64,000 nt of DNA. It comes from JAUMBM01 sp964645715. GTDB taxonomy: Bacteria; Bacteroidota; Bacteroidia; Chitinophagales; Saprospiraceae. Positions 38,376 through 48,065 of the stretch are shown piece by piece. Made by a program: the position numbers and the translations under genes. The stretch is from NCBI GenBank assembly GCA_964645715.1, contig CAZYAO010000014.1, positions 12,695 through 76,694 of the forward strand, written 5' to 3'. The notes below the pieces were generated by a model, which searched no databases, was not told the origin of the DNA, and saw nothing but the letters and a program-made list of their open reading frames with translations. Position 1 is the first letter of the stretch, and each line of letters opens with the position of its first letter.

Positions 38376-39944
38376 ATGCCGTTAAAAATCCCGCACATCC
38401 CTGCGGTGCAAGATGTTGCAAGCCGGTTGATCAAGCGCAGTATTGTGCTGGTACAAAAAATAGACCAGCCCCGGTTGTCGGCGGCTGCGCAGCAGCGACA
38501 GGTGCTCAAGTTGCTGCTGCGCAGATCGGCGGCTACCGCCATCGGCAAGCATTATCAGTTTGGGCGGCTGCAGAAAGCAAAGAATCTGTTTGAGGCATAC
38601 CAGCAGCAACTACCAATACACGACTACGATTTGATTTTCAACCAGTGGTGGCACCGTTGTCTGGAGGGTGAAGCGGATGTATGCTGGCCGGGCACTGTCA
38701 GGCACTTTGCGCTCAGTTCGGGCACAGCAGGTGCTGCCAGCAAGTACATTCCCGTGACCTTTGCCATGACCCGGGCCATGCGGCATGCGGCGCTGCGCAT
38801 GTTTGCCTGCCTGCCCAAATACAACCTGCCCGATAGTTTTTTTGGCAAAGACTGGCTGATGATTGGCGGCAGCGCCAGCCTGCAGCAGCTGCCTACGGGC
38901 GCTTATGCGGGCGACCTTAGCGGCATCAATGCTGGTCGGCCGCCGGTATGGGTAAGGCGGTACTACAAGCCAGGCATAGCCGTTGCGCGACTGCCCAACT
39001 GGGATCAGCGGGTAAAGGCCATTGTACAGCAGGCTCATAAGTGGGATATAGCTGCCATGATGGGCATTCCGTCCTGGGTACAGCTCACACTGGAGCACAT
39101 CATAGCCCACCATAAGCTCAGCAACATCCACGAGTTGTGGCCCAACCTGCAAGTTTTTGCCACCGGAGGTGTAGCCTTCGAGCCCTACCGGAAAAGCTTT
39201 GAGCAACTGCTGCGCGAGCCGCTCCTCTACATGGATTCCTACCTTGCCTCTGAAGGCTTCGTTGCCTTTCAGTCGCGGCCCGGCACCCATGCCATGAAAA
39301 TGGTGCTCGACAACGGAATTTTTTACGAGTTCATTCCTTTCAACGACGACAATTTCGATGAAGAGGGCATGCCGAAACCAAGTGCAATGACACTCACCAT
39401 TGACGAAGTAGAAGCCGGCATTGACTATGCCCTGTTGCTCAGCAGCTGTGCAGGCGCCTGGCGCTACCTGATTGGCGATACGGTGCGCTTCACTGACCCT
39501 GCGCAGCAGGAAATCATCATTAGCGGTCGCACCAAACATTTTTTGAGTATGTGTGGTGAGCACCTAAGTGTTGACAACATGAACAAGGCCATTATGCAGG
39601 TCGAGCAGCGGTTGAATATGGCCATTCCGGAATACACCGTAGGCGGCATCAAAGCCGGCGGGCACTTTGGCCACCATTGGTACGTAGGCTGCCGGCAGCC
39701 TCCTGCCAATGCGCAGCTTTTTCTTCAACTGCTGGATGAGGCGCTCATGCAAGTCAATGACGATTATAAGGCGGAGCGCTCTGCCATGCTCGATGCACCC
39801 AAGGTGAGTTTTCTGCCTGTACACGTCTTTAACGACTGGCAGCGGGAACGCGGGCGCCTCAACGGGCAGAGTAAGATTCCACGGGTAATGAAGGGCGGCC
39901 AGCTGGCTGGCTGGCAGCATTTTTTGGAAGAAAAAAATATATAA
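38376..39944 (+). CDS. GH3-family acyl-adenylating protein (auxin-responsive promoter type)
   Basis: The product is 522 residues. The adenylate-forming motif FALSSGTAGAASKYIPV (ATP-binding) and the later YLIGDTVRFTDP identify the GH3 fold, related to firefly luciferase-type ligases. Bacterial members have no settled substrate; plant ones join amino acids to hormones. The domain ends with the C-terminal lid around residues 420-500. It is 51 bases after the EamA transporter and 32 bases before an esterase gene, so the three may form a transcription unit. Confidence 0.88.
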   Translation: MPLKIPHIPAVQDVASRLIKRSIVLVQKIDQPRLSAAAQQRQVLKLLLRRSAATAIGKHYQFGRLQKAKNLFEAYQQQLPIHDYDLIFNQWWHRCLEGEADVCWPGTVRHFALSSGTAGAASKYIPVTFAMTRAMRHAALRMFACLPKYNLPDSFFGKDWLMIGGSASLQQLPTGAYAGDLSGINAGRPPVWVRRYYKPGIAVARLPNWDQRVKAIVQQAHKWDIAAMMGIPSWVQLTLEHIIAHHKLSNIHELWPNLQVFATGGVAFEPYRKSFEQLLREPLLYMDSYLASEGFVAFQSRPGTHAMKMVLDNGIFYEFIPFNDDNFDEEGMPKPSAMTLTIDEVEAGIDYALLLSSCAGAWRYLIGDTVRFTDPAQQEIIISGRTKHFLSMCGEHLSVDNMNKAIMQVEQRLNMAIPEYTVGGIKAGGHFGHHWYVGCRQPPANAQLFLQLLDEALMQVNDDYKAERSAMLDAPKVSFLPVHVFNDWQRERGRLNGQSKIPRVMKGGQLAGWQHFLEEKNI

Positions 39945-39976
39945 CCCTTTTGCTGGCTGCGCCAGCGAGTTGTGTA

Positions 39977-40792
39977 ATGAACAAACAGAGACGTATGCGC
40001 AAATTCTGGCAGGTAGCGGTAGCCATGTTGCTGGCCGTTTCGGCAACGCTGTCCAATAAGCTGTGGGCTCAACAGAGCTCCCCCTACCAAAAACGTGTTT
40101 TTGTCAGTGCGGGTGACAGCCTGCCCTATCGCATCCTGTACCCTGCGGACTACCCTAAAGGGGGGCCTTACCCGCTGGTATTATTTTTGCACGGAGCCGG
40201 GGAACGCGGCCAGGATAACGAGGCCCAGCTGACCCATGGTGCCCGCTTGTTTGCCGACACCCTGGTCAGGCGTCAATTTCCGGCTATCGTAGTATTCCCG
40301 CAGTGTGCTGCTGATGACTATTGGGCGAGAATTGAATCCAAGCAAGTCGATGGTGAGCGGCAGCTCAGCTTTCCGTTTCATGAGGAGCCCGGTCCTTCTC
40401 TGGGCATGGCCATGCAGTTGCTGGACAAGCTGCTGGCCGACGAGCCCATAGACAGCGGCCGCCTTTACCTTGGCGGTCTTTCCATGGGAGCCATGGGCAG
40501 CTTTGAACTGCTGGCACGCCAGCCAAAGCTCTTTGCAGCCGCTTTTCCTATCTGTGGTGGCGGCAATCCCGCTCTCAGTCCCCTATATGCCCCCTATACG
40601 CCCCTATGGATTTTCCACGGATCCGATGATAAGGTTGTCTTCCCCGAACTGTCTCGCCGGATGGTCAATGCCATTCGAGACCATGATATACCCGTGATCT
40701 ACACAGAATACCCAGGTGTTGGCCACAATAGCTGGGACAATGCTTTTGCGGAGCCGCTCCTCCTGCCCTGGCTTTTTTCACATAAAAAATAA
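39977..40792 (+). CDS. Exported alpha/beta hydrolase (esterase/phospholipase-like)
   Basis: The product is 271 residues from ATG at 39977; the frame opens earlier, but this start gives a signal peptide ending near LWAQQ. The oxyanion element LFLHGAGERGQDN, nucleophile elbow GLSMGAMG, acid Asp in HGSDDKVV and histidine in GVGHNSW complete the triad. The fold resembles predicted carboxylesterases of the prolyl oligopeptidase class. It would act in the periplasm or outside. A GC-rich 120-base gap follows. Confidence 0.85.
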   Translation: MNKQRRMRKFWQVAVAMLLAVSATLSNKLWAQQSSPYQKRVFVSAGDSLPYRILYPADYPKGGPYPLVLFLHGAGERGQDNEAQLTHGARLFADTLVRRQFPAIVVFPQCAADDYWARIESKQVDGERQLSFPFHEEPGPSLGMAMQLLDKLLADEPIDSGRLYLGGLSMGAMGSFELLARQPKLFAAAFPICGGGNPALSPLYAPYTPLWIFHGSDDKVVFPELSRRMVNAIRDHDIPVIYTEYPGVGHNSWDNAFAEPLLLPWLFSHKK

Positions 40793-40912
40793 AAGCCGCG
40801 GCAGGCCTGTGCAACGGCCGGCGCGCAGCGGCAGGCAGTGGAGGCCAGCGACCACTTCAAAAACGGGGCGTAACCGAAAAGCCATACGAGTAGGACGATA
40901 AATTCATGTATT

Positions 40913-41323
40913 ATGGGACATTACAAAATCGAAGAGATTGAGGGCATAGGCCCTGTGTATGGAGAAAAGCTCCGCACGGAGGGTATCAGCAATACGGAGC
41001 AACTGCTCGAGCAGACGCGTACGCCGGCCCTGCGCAAGCAGCTGGCCGAAAAGACCGGCCTATCTGATAAGCTGGTGCTGGATTTTGCCAACAAAGCGGA
41101 TTTGCTGCGCGTCAAGGGTGTCGGGTCTGAGTTTTCTGATCTGCTGGAGGCTGCGGGCGTGGATACGGTCGCCGAACTTGCCCGTCGCAATGCAGACAAC
41201 CTCTGCCAGAAGATGGCGGAAGTCAACGAGGAGAAACAATTGTGCCGGCGGGCGCCCAACCATACGGAAGTCAGCGCCTGGATTGAGTACGCTAAGGAGC
41301 TCCCGCGCGTATTGGAATACTAA
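40913..41323 (+). CDS. DUF4332 helix-hairpin-helix protein
   Basis: The product is 136 residues. Two helix-hairpin-helix elements are visible: IEGIGPVYGEKLRTEG near residue 10 and VKGVGSEFSDLLEAAG near residue 65. Such modules bind DNA or RNA backbone non-specifically; in DUF4332 their role is unknown. No membrane or signal segment is present. It precedes mfd by 115 bases with a terminator between them. Confidence 0.85.
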   Translation: MGHYKIEEIEGIGPVYGEKLRTEGISNTEQLLEQTRTPALRKQLAEKTGLSDKLVLDFANKADLLRVKGVGSEFSDLLEAAGVDTVAELARRNADNLCQKMAEVNEEKQLCRRAPNHTEVSAWIEYAKELPRVLEY

Positions 41324-41347
41324 CTGTGAGAGGTGCGGCGCTACAGT

Positions 41348-41387
41348 GTGTGCAGCGAGCTGTGAAGGCTCGCTGCACACGGATTTT
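41348..41387 (+). terminator. Rho-independent terminator after the DUF4332 gene
   Basis: 13-bp perfect arms GTGTGCAGCGAGC (41348-41360) and complement (41368-41380), 7-base loop, then GGATTTTT. Confidence 0.8.
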
Positions 41388-41426
41388 TATGCTGCCAATT
41401 ATGCAGACAATACAGGCTGACAATTT

Positions 41427-41434
41427 TATCTTTG
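41427..41434 (+). promoter_or_regulatory. Candidate -7 box immediately before the mfd start
   Basis: TATCTTTG fits TAnnTTTG and ends only four bases before the GTG start of mfd at 41439. If used, transcription would begin about at the start codon. Confidence 0.5.
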
Positions 41435-41438
41435 CGCC

Positions 41439-44400
41439 GTGAATCCGCTACACGCATTACTCAGACGCTACACCGACGAAGACTCGAGAAGCAGGCGCAT
41501 TGTACAGCTTTTGGCTGGTCAGCCTGCGGCTCGCATACAGCTGACCGGGTTGACCGGTGCGCTGCCCGCCTTCGCTATCGCTGCCGTCCAGGCTCAGGGC
41601 AGTCGCAGCCAGCTCATTGTTGCTGCCAACAAAGAAGAAGCAGCCTACTTGCACAATAGCCTTGCAGGCCTGACAGGCGACCGTTCGCCTCATTTTTTTC
41701 CAGACTCCTTCAAACGGCCTCTCTATTTTGACCAGCTCGATACCGCCAATGTACTTCAGCGCACAGAGACAGTCAACCAGATTACCCAGCCACAGCGCGA
41801 GGGGCATCTGATTGTCACCTATCCGGAAGCGCTGCTCGAACAGGTTGTATCCCCCGAAGTACTCGACAAGAGCCGCATCAGCATCTTGCAGGGTGAATCA
41901 CTGGATGTCGACACCCTCATCAGTTTTCTGAATGAATATGGGTTTCGGCGCGAGGATTTTGTGTACGAGCCGGGGCAGTACAGCATACGCGGCGGCATTG
42001 TCGACGTGTTTTCCTACGGCAATGAATATCCCTATCGCATAGAACTTTTCGATGACGAGGTTGAGAGCATACGGACTTTTGACCCTATGACCCAGCTATC
42101 CGTCGCGGGCATCAGCCGGATTTCTCTGGTTCCCAACATCAATACACGTTTTAAGAGGCATCAGAAAGTCTCCCTTTTCAGCATATTGCCCGCACAGACG
42201 GCTATCTGGGTCAGTGATTATGATCAGCTGATTGACAGGCTACTGCACTGCTTTGAACAAGCCAGCGACTATGCGGACAGCATTACCATACTGGACGAAG
42301 ATGAGCGGGCAGAAGTTTTTCGCGACCGCGCCTTTGTTCGTCCCGGAGAGACGGCAGCAGATTTAAAAAACCTGCCTGTGATTGTGTTTGGCGAACAACG
42401 ACAGGCGAGCTTAGCACCGGTAGAAATCATTGCTTTTCACAGCAAGCCCCAACCTCCCTTCAGAAAGCAGTTTGAGCTCATCATCAAGCACCTGCAGGAA
42501 AATACCCAGGCGGGCATAGCCAACTACCTTTTTTCCGACAACCCCAAGCAGCTGGAGCGGCTGGACGCCATTTTCCACGACCTGGAAGCCCACATCAGCT
42601 ACCAGCCAGTGCTGCAGGCCATCCATGAAGGATTCCTCGACCAGGATCTGAAAATTGCCTGTTATACGGACCATCAGCTCTTTGAGCGTTTCCACCGATA
42701 CAAGCTCAAGCGCGGATTTACTGCCGACCAGGCGATCAACCTGCGCATGCTCCGTGAGCTGCAGCCCGGAGATTTTGTGGTGCACATTGACCACGGTATT
42801 GGCAGGTTTAGCGGCCTGGAAAAAATCAACGTCAACGGACAGGTACAGGAATCCGTCAGAATTGTATACAAGAACAATGACCTGCTCTATGTGAGCATCA
42901 ACGCTTTACACAAGCTGTCAAAATACAGCGGCAAAGAAGGCGAACCACCTGTACTCGACAAAATTGGTGGGGATGCCTGGCGCAACCTCAAAGCGAAGGC
43001 CAAGAAGAAAGTCAAGGATATCGCCGCCGAGCTTATCAAGCTATATGCGCTGCGAAAGTCCAGCCAGGGGCACGCCTTTCCGCCCGACAATTACCTACAG
43101 ATGGAACTGGAATCCAGTTTCATTTACGAAGATACCCCTGACCAACTCAAGGCCACCCTGGATGTAAAAGCCGACATGGAGAAGCCCTACCCCATGGACA
43201 GGCTCATCTGCGGCGATGTAGGCTTTGGCAAAACGGAAGTGGCCATCCGGGCGGCTTACAAGGCCATTTTGGGAGGCAAGCAAGTGGCTGTGCTGGTACC
43301 TACGACCATTCTGGCGCTACAGCATTACAGAACCTTCGGCGAGCGGCTCAGCCCTTTTGGTGCCTCTATCGATTACCTCAACCGCTTCCGCACAGCTGCC
43401 GAAAAGAAGCAGGTAATTGCTAAGCTGGAAGATGGTCAGGTAGACGTTGTCATAGGCACCCATGCCTTGTTGGGGAAAGAGATTAAATTCAAGGACCTTG
43501 GTCTGTTGGTTATTGATGAAGAGCAAAAATTTGGAGTAGCTGCCAAAGAAAAGCTTCGCAACCTCAAAGTCAACGTAGATACCCTGACCCTGACTGCCAC
43601 GCCCATACCCCGCACCCTGCAATTCAGCCTGATGGCTGCCAGAGACCTGTCGGTAATCCGCACCCCGCCGCCCAACCGGCAGCCCATCCATACGGAAGTG
43701 CGTATGCCCAATGACGCCCTCATTCGGGATGCAATTTATTTTGAAATCAACCGCGGGGGGCAGGTATTTTTTGTCCACAACCGGGTTAAAGACCTGGCCG
43801 ACAAGCTTGCGCACATTCGGCGACTGTGCCCAGACATACACATTGCCATGGCGCACGGGCAGATGCCCGCGGATGAACTTGAGCGAGTACTGGTTGATTT
43901 TATTGAACGCCGCTACGACTTGCTGCTGTGCACCAACATTATAGAGACGGGACTTGACATACCCAATGCCAACACCATGATTATAGACGAAGCCCATAAC
44001 TTTGGCATCTCGGATCTCCATCAATTGCGCGGACGGGTAGGACGCAGCAATCGCAAGGCCTTCTGCTACCTGATTACCAAACCCTTGTCGGTACTCACGC
44101 CCGAAGCCCGCAAACGCCTGCGCACGCTGGAAGAATACACCGATTTGGGCAGTGGATTTGATATAGCCATGCGCGATCTGGACATAAGAGGAGCCGGCAA
44201 CATGCTGGGAGCCGAACAAAGTGGTTTCATTGCAGATATTGGCTACGAGACTTTCCAGCGAATACTCGAAGAAGCCGTATATGAGCTCAAGCACAACGAG
44301 TTTAAAGATACCTTTCAGGAAGAGATTAGTCGGGAACGCGTATTCGTACGCGACGTGCAGATAGATACTGATGTTGAGATGCTCATCCCGGATGAGTATG

Positions 44401-44822
44401 TATCCAACGTTCAGGAGAGGCTTAGCCTGTATACAGCTCTGGACGCGCTCCCGGATGAAGGAACGTTGCAGCAATTTGAGCAATCGCTGCGCGACCGGTT
44501 TGGACGTATACCGCCACAGGTTCGGGAACTTTTTGACGGCGTACGCCTTCGTTGGGTATGTAAAGAACTTGGTTTTGAGCGCATTGTACTCAGAGAGCGC
44601 AAATTGCGCTGCTACTTTGTTGAAAATCCACAAAGTCCTTACTACGAGACAGCGCAATTCCAGCAACTCATACAATTCATCAACAGCCAGGGCAAGTTGA
44701 GAGGCCTGTCACTCAAGCAGGCAGCGCGCTTCCTCATTATGAGCAAAGAAGGCGTGAGAAGTCTGCATGCAGCCAATGAGTTGCTGCAGGAAATTCGCAG
44801 CCAGCTCAGTGAGCCGGCATAA
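41439..44822 (+). CDS. mfd: Transcription-repair coupling factor
   Basis: The product is 1127 residues from a GTG codon. Mfd removes stalled RNA polymerase and recruits UvrA to the lesion. In order: a UvrB-like region (residues about 20-360), the RNA-polymerase interaction domain (about 420-540, containing GDFVVHIDHGIGRFSGLEKI), the helicase with Walker A CGDVGFGKTEVA (about 589-600) and Walker B VIDEEQKFG (about 690), the SF2 motif TLTATPIPRTLQ, and the C-terminal regulatory domain. Motifs are normal; the first residues MNPLHALLRRY fit the start. The transcript may be leaderless (41427). Confidence 0.97.
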   Translation: MNPLHALLRRYTDEDSRSRRIVQLLAGQPAARIQLTGLTGALPAFAIAAVQAQGSRSQLIVAANKEEAAYLHNSLAGLTGDRSPHFFPDSFKRPLYFDQLDTANVLQRTETVNQITQPQREGHLIVTYPEALLEQVVSPEVLDKSRISILQGESLDVDTLISFLNEYGFRREDFVYEPGQYSIRGGIVDVFSYGNEYPYRIELFDDEVESIRTFDPMTQLSVAGISRISLVPNINTRFKRHQKVSLFSILPAQTAIWVSDYDQLIDRLLHCFEQASDYADSITILDEDERAEVFRDRAFVRPGETAADLKNLPVIVFGEQRQASLAPVEIIAFHSKPQPPFRKQFELIIKHLQENTQAGIANYLFSDNPKQLERLDAIFHDLEAHISYQPVLQAIHEGFLDQDLKIACYTDHQLFERFHRYKLKRGFTADQAINLRMLRELQPGDFVVHIDHGIGRFSGLEKINVNGQVQESVRIVYKNNDLLYVSINALHKLSKYSGKEGEPPVLDKIGGDAWRNLKAKAKKKVKDIAAELIKLYALRKSSQGHAFPPDNYLQMELESSFIYEDTPDQLKATLDVKADMEKPYPMDRLICGDVGFGKTEVAIRAAYKAILGGKQVAVLVPTTILALQHYRTFGERLSPFGASIDYLNRFRTAAEKKQVIAKLEDGQVDVVIGTHALLGKEIKFKDLGLLVIDEEQKFGVAAKEKLRNLKVNVDTLTLTATPIPRTLQFSLMAARDLSVIRTPPPNRQPIHTEVRMPNDALIRDAIYFEINRGGQVFFVHNRVKDLADKLAHIRRLCPDIHIAMAHGQMPADELERVLVDFIERRYDLLLCTNIIETGLDIPNANTMIIDEAHNFGISDLHQLRGRVGRSNRKAFCYLITKPLSVLTPEARKRLRTLEEYTDLGSGFDIAMRDLDIRGAGNMLGAEQSGFIADIGYETFQRILEEAVYELKHNEFKDTFQEEISRERVFVRDVQIDTDVEMLIPDEYVSNVQERLSLYTALDALPDEGTLQQFEQSLRDRFGRIPPQVRELFDGVRLRWVCKELGFERIVLRERKLRCYFVENPQSPYYETAQFQQLIQFINSQGKLRGLSLKQAARFLIMSKEGVRSLHAANELLQEIRSQLSEPA

Positions 44823-44843
44823 ATCAGAACAATACTTACGAGC

Positions 44844-45503
44844 ATGATAAAAGCATTTATTTTTGACCTCGACGGCGTAATTGTTGATACTGCCCGCTAC
44901 CACTACCTCGCCTGGCGGCGGCTTGCCAATGAGCTGGGATTTGATTTCACTGAAGAGCGCAATGAATTGCTCAAAGGAGTGGGGCGCATGGAATCGCTGG
45001 AGCTCATCCTGCACTGGGGCAATGTACAAGGGCTGTCTGCGGAAGAAAAGGAAGCACTGGCGGACAAGAAAAACGGCTGGTACCAGACCTATGTGCGCGA
45101 CATGGATGCCAGTGAGATTCTTCCGGGCGTGATTGATTTTTTGGAAAAAGCCCGTACCATGGGTATTTTATTAGCCATTGGTTCAGGCAGTAAAAATGCA
45201 CGCGCCATTATTGCCCAGACCGGGCTGGCTCCCTATTTTTCGGCGCTCGTTGACGGCAGTGAGCTTTCGCGCTCAAAACCTGACCCCGAAGTTTTTCTGC
45301 TGGCCGCCCATGCGCTGGGAGAATCACCGGCCAGCTGTGTGGTTTTTGAAGACGCAGCCAAGGGCATTGATGCAGCACTCAGTGGTGGTTTTTATGCGGT
45401 AGGCGTCGGAGAGCCTGCAGCGCTGGGGCATGCACAGTTGGTAATCAGCAATTTTGCCGGTCTCGACCCGGCAGTTTTGATTCAACGACTGGCGCAATCG
45501 TGA
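44844..45503 (+). CDS. pgmB: Beta-phosphoglucomutase (HAD superfamily)
   Basis: The product is 219 residues. HAD motifs: FDLDGVIVDT with nucleophile D8 and acid/base D10, the lysine region SKPDPEVF, and VVFEDAAKGIDAA. The cap domain lies between residues 15 and 90. It converts beta-glucose-1-phosphate, the product of inverting phosphorylases, into glucose-6-phosphate. It lies 21 bases after mfd and 217 bases before a GH65 phosphorylase, the enzyme expected to feed it. The gap in between holds a 12-bp palindrome CCTGCATGCAGG at 45571. Confidence 0.92.
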   Translation: MIKAFIFDLDGVIVDTARYHYLAWRRLANELGFDFTEERNELLKGVGRMESLELILHWGNVQGLSAEEKEALADKKNGWYQTYVRDMDASEILPGVIDFLEKARTMGILLAIGSGSKNARAIIAQTGLAPYFSALVDGSELSRSKPDPEVFLLAAHALGESPASCVVFEDAAKGIDAALSGGFYAVGVGEPAALGHAQLVISNFAGLDPAVLIQRLAQS

Positions 45504-45679
45504 GCCTTCGACCGACACCCTGGCAGCGGGGAAGCAGTAATCAACAAATAAGCACAACCCAAAGTACAGCAAACCTGCATGCAGGAAATCCCTCACTAAA
45601 TAAGCATAACAAAGGCCTTTGAAAGCAGAAAAAAAACGAAATCACGCAGCCAGCGACCACCAATTCCTCTGCGAATCGT

Positions 45680-45687
45680 TAACTTTG
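45680..45687 (+). promoter_or_regulatory. Candidate -7 box for the GH65 gene
   Basis: TAACTTTG fits TAnnTTTG and lies 33 bases ahead of the GH65 ATG; no clear -33 element. Confidence 0.45.
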
Positions 45688-45720
45688 AAAGATTTCATCA
45701 TCTAACAACAACCAGACACG

Positions 45721-48036
45721 ATGAAGCAATACATACAACACGACGAGTGGCGTATTCTGGAAGAAGGTTTTGTTCCTGAATACAATAAAATATCGGAAAG
45801 CCTGTTCAGCATTGGCAATGGCTATCAGGGACAGCGAGCCAATTTTGAGGAGCAGTACAGTGGCGAAAGCCTGCAGGGAAGCTACCTTGCAGGCATTTAT
45901 TATCCGGATAAAACGCGGGTTGGTTGGTGGAAGATTGGCTATCCCGAATCTTTTGCCAAGGTGCTCAACGCCCCCAACTGGATTGGGCTCGACGTTGAGT
46001 TTGACGGATTGGCGCTGGATTTGGCGAAGTGCAAAATACTGTCCTTCCGAAGAGAACTCAATATGCAGGCGGGCTATCTCGAACGCAGTTTTACTGCACA
46101 GATAGCCGAAGGACGTACGGTAGAGGTAAAAGCCACCCGCTTTTGCAGTATAGTCGACAAAGAAGCCGGAGCGATTCGCTACACCATCAAGCCCCTGGAT
46201 TTCAGTGCCACGCTACTCATCCGCTCTTACATTGATGGAGACGTCAAAAACCAGGATGCCAACTGGGAAGAAAAATTCTGGCAGGAAGTTGACACCCGGG
46301 CTCGCCGCCGCTCGGCCTATGTAATCACACAAACCAAAAAGACAGCTTTTCAGGTATGCACCGGCATGAAGTTTGGCATTGTACACAATGGGGAAGAGCT
46401 GGACATCAAAAGTCAGCGCATAGAGCGCGAGAAATATGCCGGTTGCGCCACAGAAATCAGCGTAAAAGCAGGCGATGAGGTAGTCGTCTACAAGTATGCT
46501 GCCAACGTGACCTCTCGTGACCACCTGCCTGCGCAATTGCTGGATCGATGCAAGCAGGTTGTCAAGCAGGCTTTCAACAAAGGCTTTGACCAGATGCTCG
46601 CAGAGCAGGCTGAAGCATGGAAAGCTAAGTGGGCAGAAGCGGATGTGCGCATAGAAGGTGACATTGCGGCCCAACAAGGCATACGATTCAACATTTTTCA
46701 GCTGTACCAAACGTATACAGGTGAAGATGAGCGCCTCAACATAGGCCCAAAAGGCTTTACGGGCGAAAAATACGGCGGCAGCACCTACTGGGATACAGAA
46801 GCCTACTGCCTTCCTTTTTACCTTGCAACCGCTGAGCCCAAAGTAGCTGCTAATTTGCTCGTGTATCGCTATAAACACCTTGGCAAGGCCATTGAAAATG
46901 CTGCCAAACTGGGTTTCAGACGAGGCGCTGCCCTCTATCCCATGGTGACGATGGATGGCTCGGAAAGTCACAACGAATGGGAGATTACCTTTGAAGAAAT
47001 TCACCGGAACGGCGCCATCGCCTACGCCATCTATGACTACATACGTTACACTGGGCACCAAACCTACCTCATCGATTACGGGCTAGAAGTGCTGATTGCC
47101 ATTAGTCGCTTTTGGGCGCAGCGCGTGCATATATCGGAAGTAAAGGGTATGTATGTCATCCACGGTGTCACCGGACCCAACGAGTACGAAAACAATGTCA
47201 ACAACAACTGGTACACCAACTATATTGCACGCTGGTGTATGGAGTACACGCTCACAGCCCTGGCATACGTAAAGGCGCAGGCGCCGGACACCTATGCGGC
47301 ACTGGCTGAGCGTATACATTTTGACGAAAAGGAAGAAGCAGCTCGCTGGCAGACGATTGCAGCCAATATCTACCTGCCTGAAGACAGCGAGCGGGGTGTC
47401 TTCCTGCAGCAGGAAGGATTTTTGGACAAAGAGTTACTCACGACCGATCAGCTGGATCCTGCGGAGCGCCCCATCAACCAGCACTGGAGCTGGGACAGAA
47501 TTCTCCGCTCGGTATTCATCAAGCAGGCCGACGTACTGCAGGGCTTATACTTCTTTGAAGATGCTTTTGATAAAGAGACCATAGCCCGCAACTTCGATTT
47601 CTACGAACCCCGAACGGTTCATGAATCTTCGCTCTCCCCCTGTGTACACTCCATTTTGGCAGCTGCCCTTGGCAAAGAGGAGAAAGCGTATGAAATGTAT
47701 CTGCGCACTGCGCGGCTAGATTTGGACGATTACAACAACGACACCGAGGACGGCTGCCACATTACCAGTATGGCCGGTGCGTGGATGTCCGTTGTGAAAG
47801 GATTTGGCGGCATGCGAGTTTATGATGACGTGTTGCAGTTCAACCCAATCATCCCTCAACAGTGGCAGTCATACACCTTCTCCATCTCCTTCAGAGAGCG
47901 GCAGCTCGACATACGCGTAACGCATCAGGCGGTAGAACTCCTCAACAAGAGCAGCGAGGCGGTAATTTGCCGTGTGTATGGTATGCCCTATGAGCTTACA
48001 GCCAATAACCTATTGAAAATCGCCAGAAATCAGTAA
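45721..48036 (+). CDS. GH65 disaccharide phosphorylase (maltose phosphorylase-like)
   Basis: The product is 771 residues with no signal peptide, so it is cytoplasmic. GH65 enzymes break alpha-glucosides with phosphate, giving beta-glucose-1-phosphate. The catalytic acid is E488 in VTGPNEYENN, close to the position known for Lactobacillus maltose phosphorylase. N-terminal beta-sandwich (1-280), (alpha/alpha)6 barrel (about 320-690) and a small C-terminal domain follow the family order. With pgmB before it and two GH13 amylases after it, maltose is the best substrate guess; kojibiose or trehalose are not excluded. Confidence 0.92.
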   Translation: MKQYIQHDEWRILEEGFVPEYNKISESLFSIGNGYQGQRANFEEQYSGESLQGSYLAGIYYPDKTRVGWWKIGYPESFAKVLNAPNWIGLDVEFDGLALDLAKCKILSFRRELNMQAGYLERSFTAQIAEGRTVEVKATRFCSIVDKEAGAIRYTIKPLDFSATLLIRSYIDGDVKNQDANWEEKFWQEVDTRARRRSAYVITQTKKTAFQVCTGMKFGIVHNGEELDIKSQRIEREKYAGCATEISVKAGDEVVVYKYAANVTSRDHLPAQLLDRCKQVVKQAFNKGFDQMLAEQAEAWKAKWAEADVRIEGDIAAQQGIRFNIFQLYQTYTGEDERLNIGPKGFTGEKYGGSTYWDTEAYCLPFYLATAEPKVAANLLVYRYKHLGKAIENAAKLGFRRGAALYPMVTMDGSESHNEWEITFEEIHRNGAIAYAIYDYIRYTGHQTYLIDYGLEVLIAISRFWAQRVHISEVKGMYVIHGVTGPNEYENNVNNNWYTNYIARWCMEYTLTALAYVKAQAPDTYAALAERIHFDEKEEAARWQTIAANIYLPEDSERGVFLQQEGFLDKELLTTDQLDPAERPINQHWSWDRILRSVFIKQADVLQGLYFFEDAFDKETIARNFDFYEPRTVHESSLSPCVHSILAAALGKEEKAYEMYLRTARLDLDDYNNDTEDGCHITSMAGAWMSVVKGFGGMRVYDDVLQFNPIIPQQWQSYTFSISFRERQLDIRVTHQAVELLNKSSEAVICRVYGMPYELTANNLLKIARNQ

Positions 48037-48041
48037 TTTTG
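48013..48041 (+). promoter_or_regulatory. Promoter inside the end of the GH65 gene
   Basis: TTG (48013-48015), 18 bases, then TAATTTTG (48034-48041), a full -33/-7 match; the -7 box uses the GH65 stop codon. It would drive the lipoprotein gene at 48066, 25 bases downstream. Confidence 0.6.
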
Positions 48042-48065
48042 TTTGACCATTCAATTTGTTCGTAT

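Noticed and set aside
38610..39563. Open frame of about 317 codons antisense to the GH3 gene
   Set aside because: The plus-strand GH3 product has recognisable motifs over the whole span; the antisense frame is a codon-bias shadow.
43317..44675. Long open frame of about 450 codons on the minus strand inside mfd
   Set aside because: It is fully antisense to a complete, motif-rich mfd gene and its translation shows no protein family pattern.
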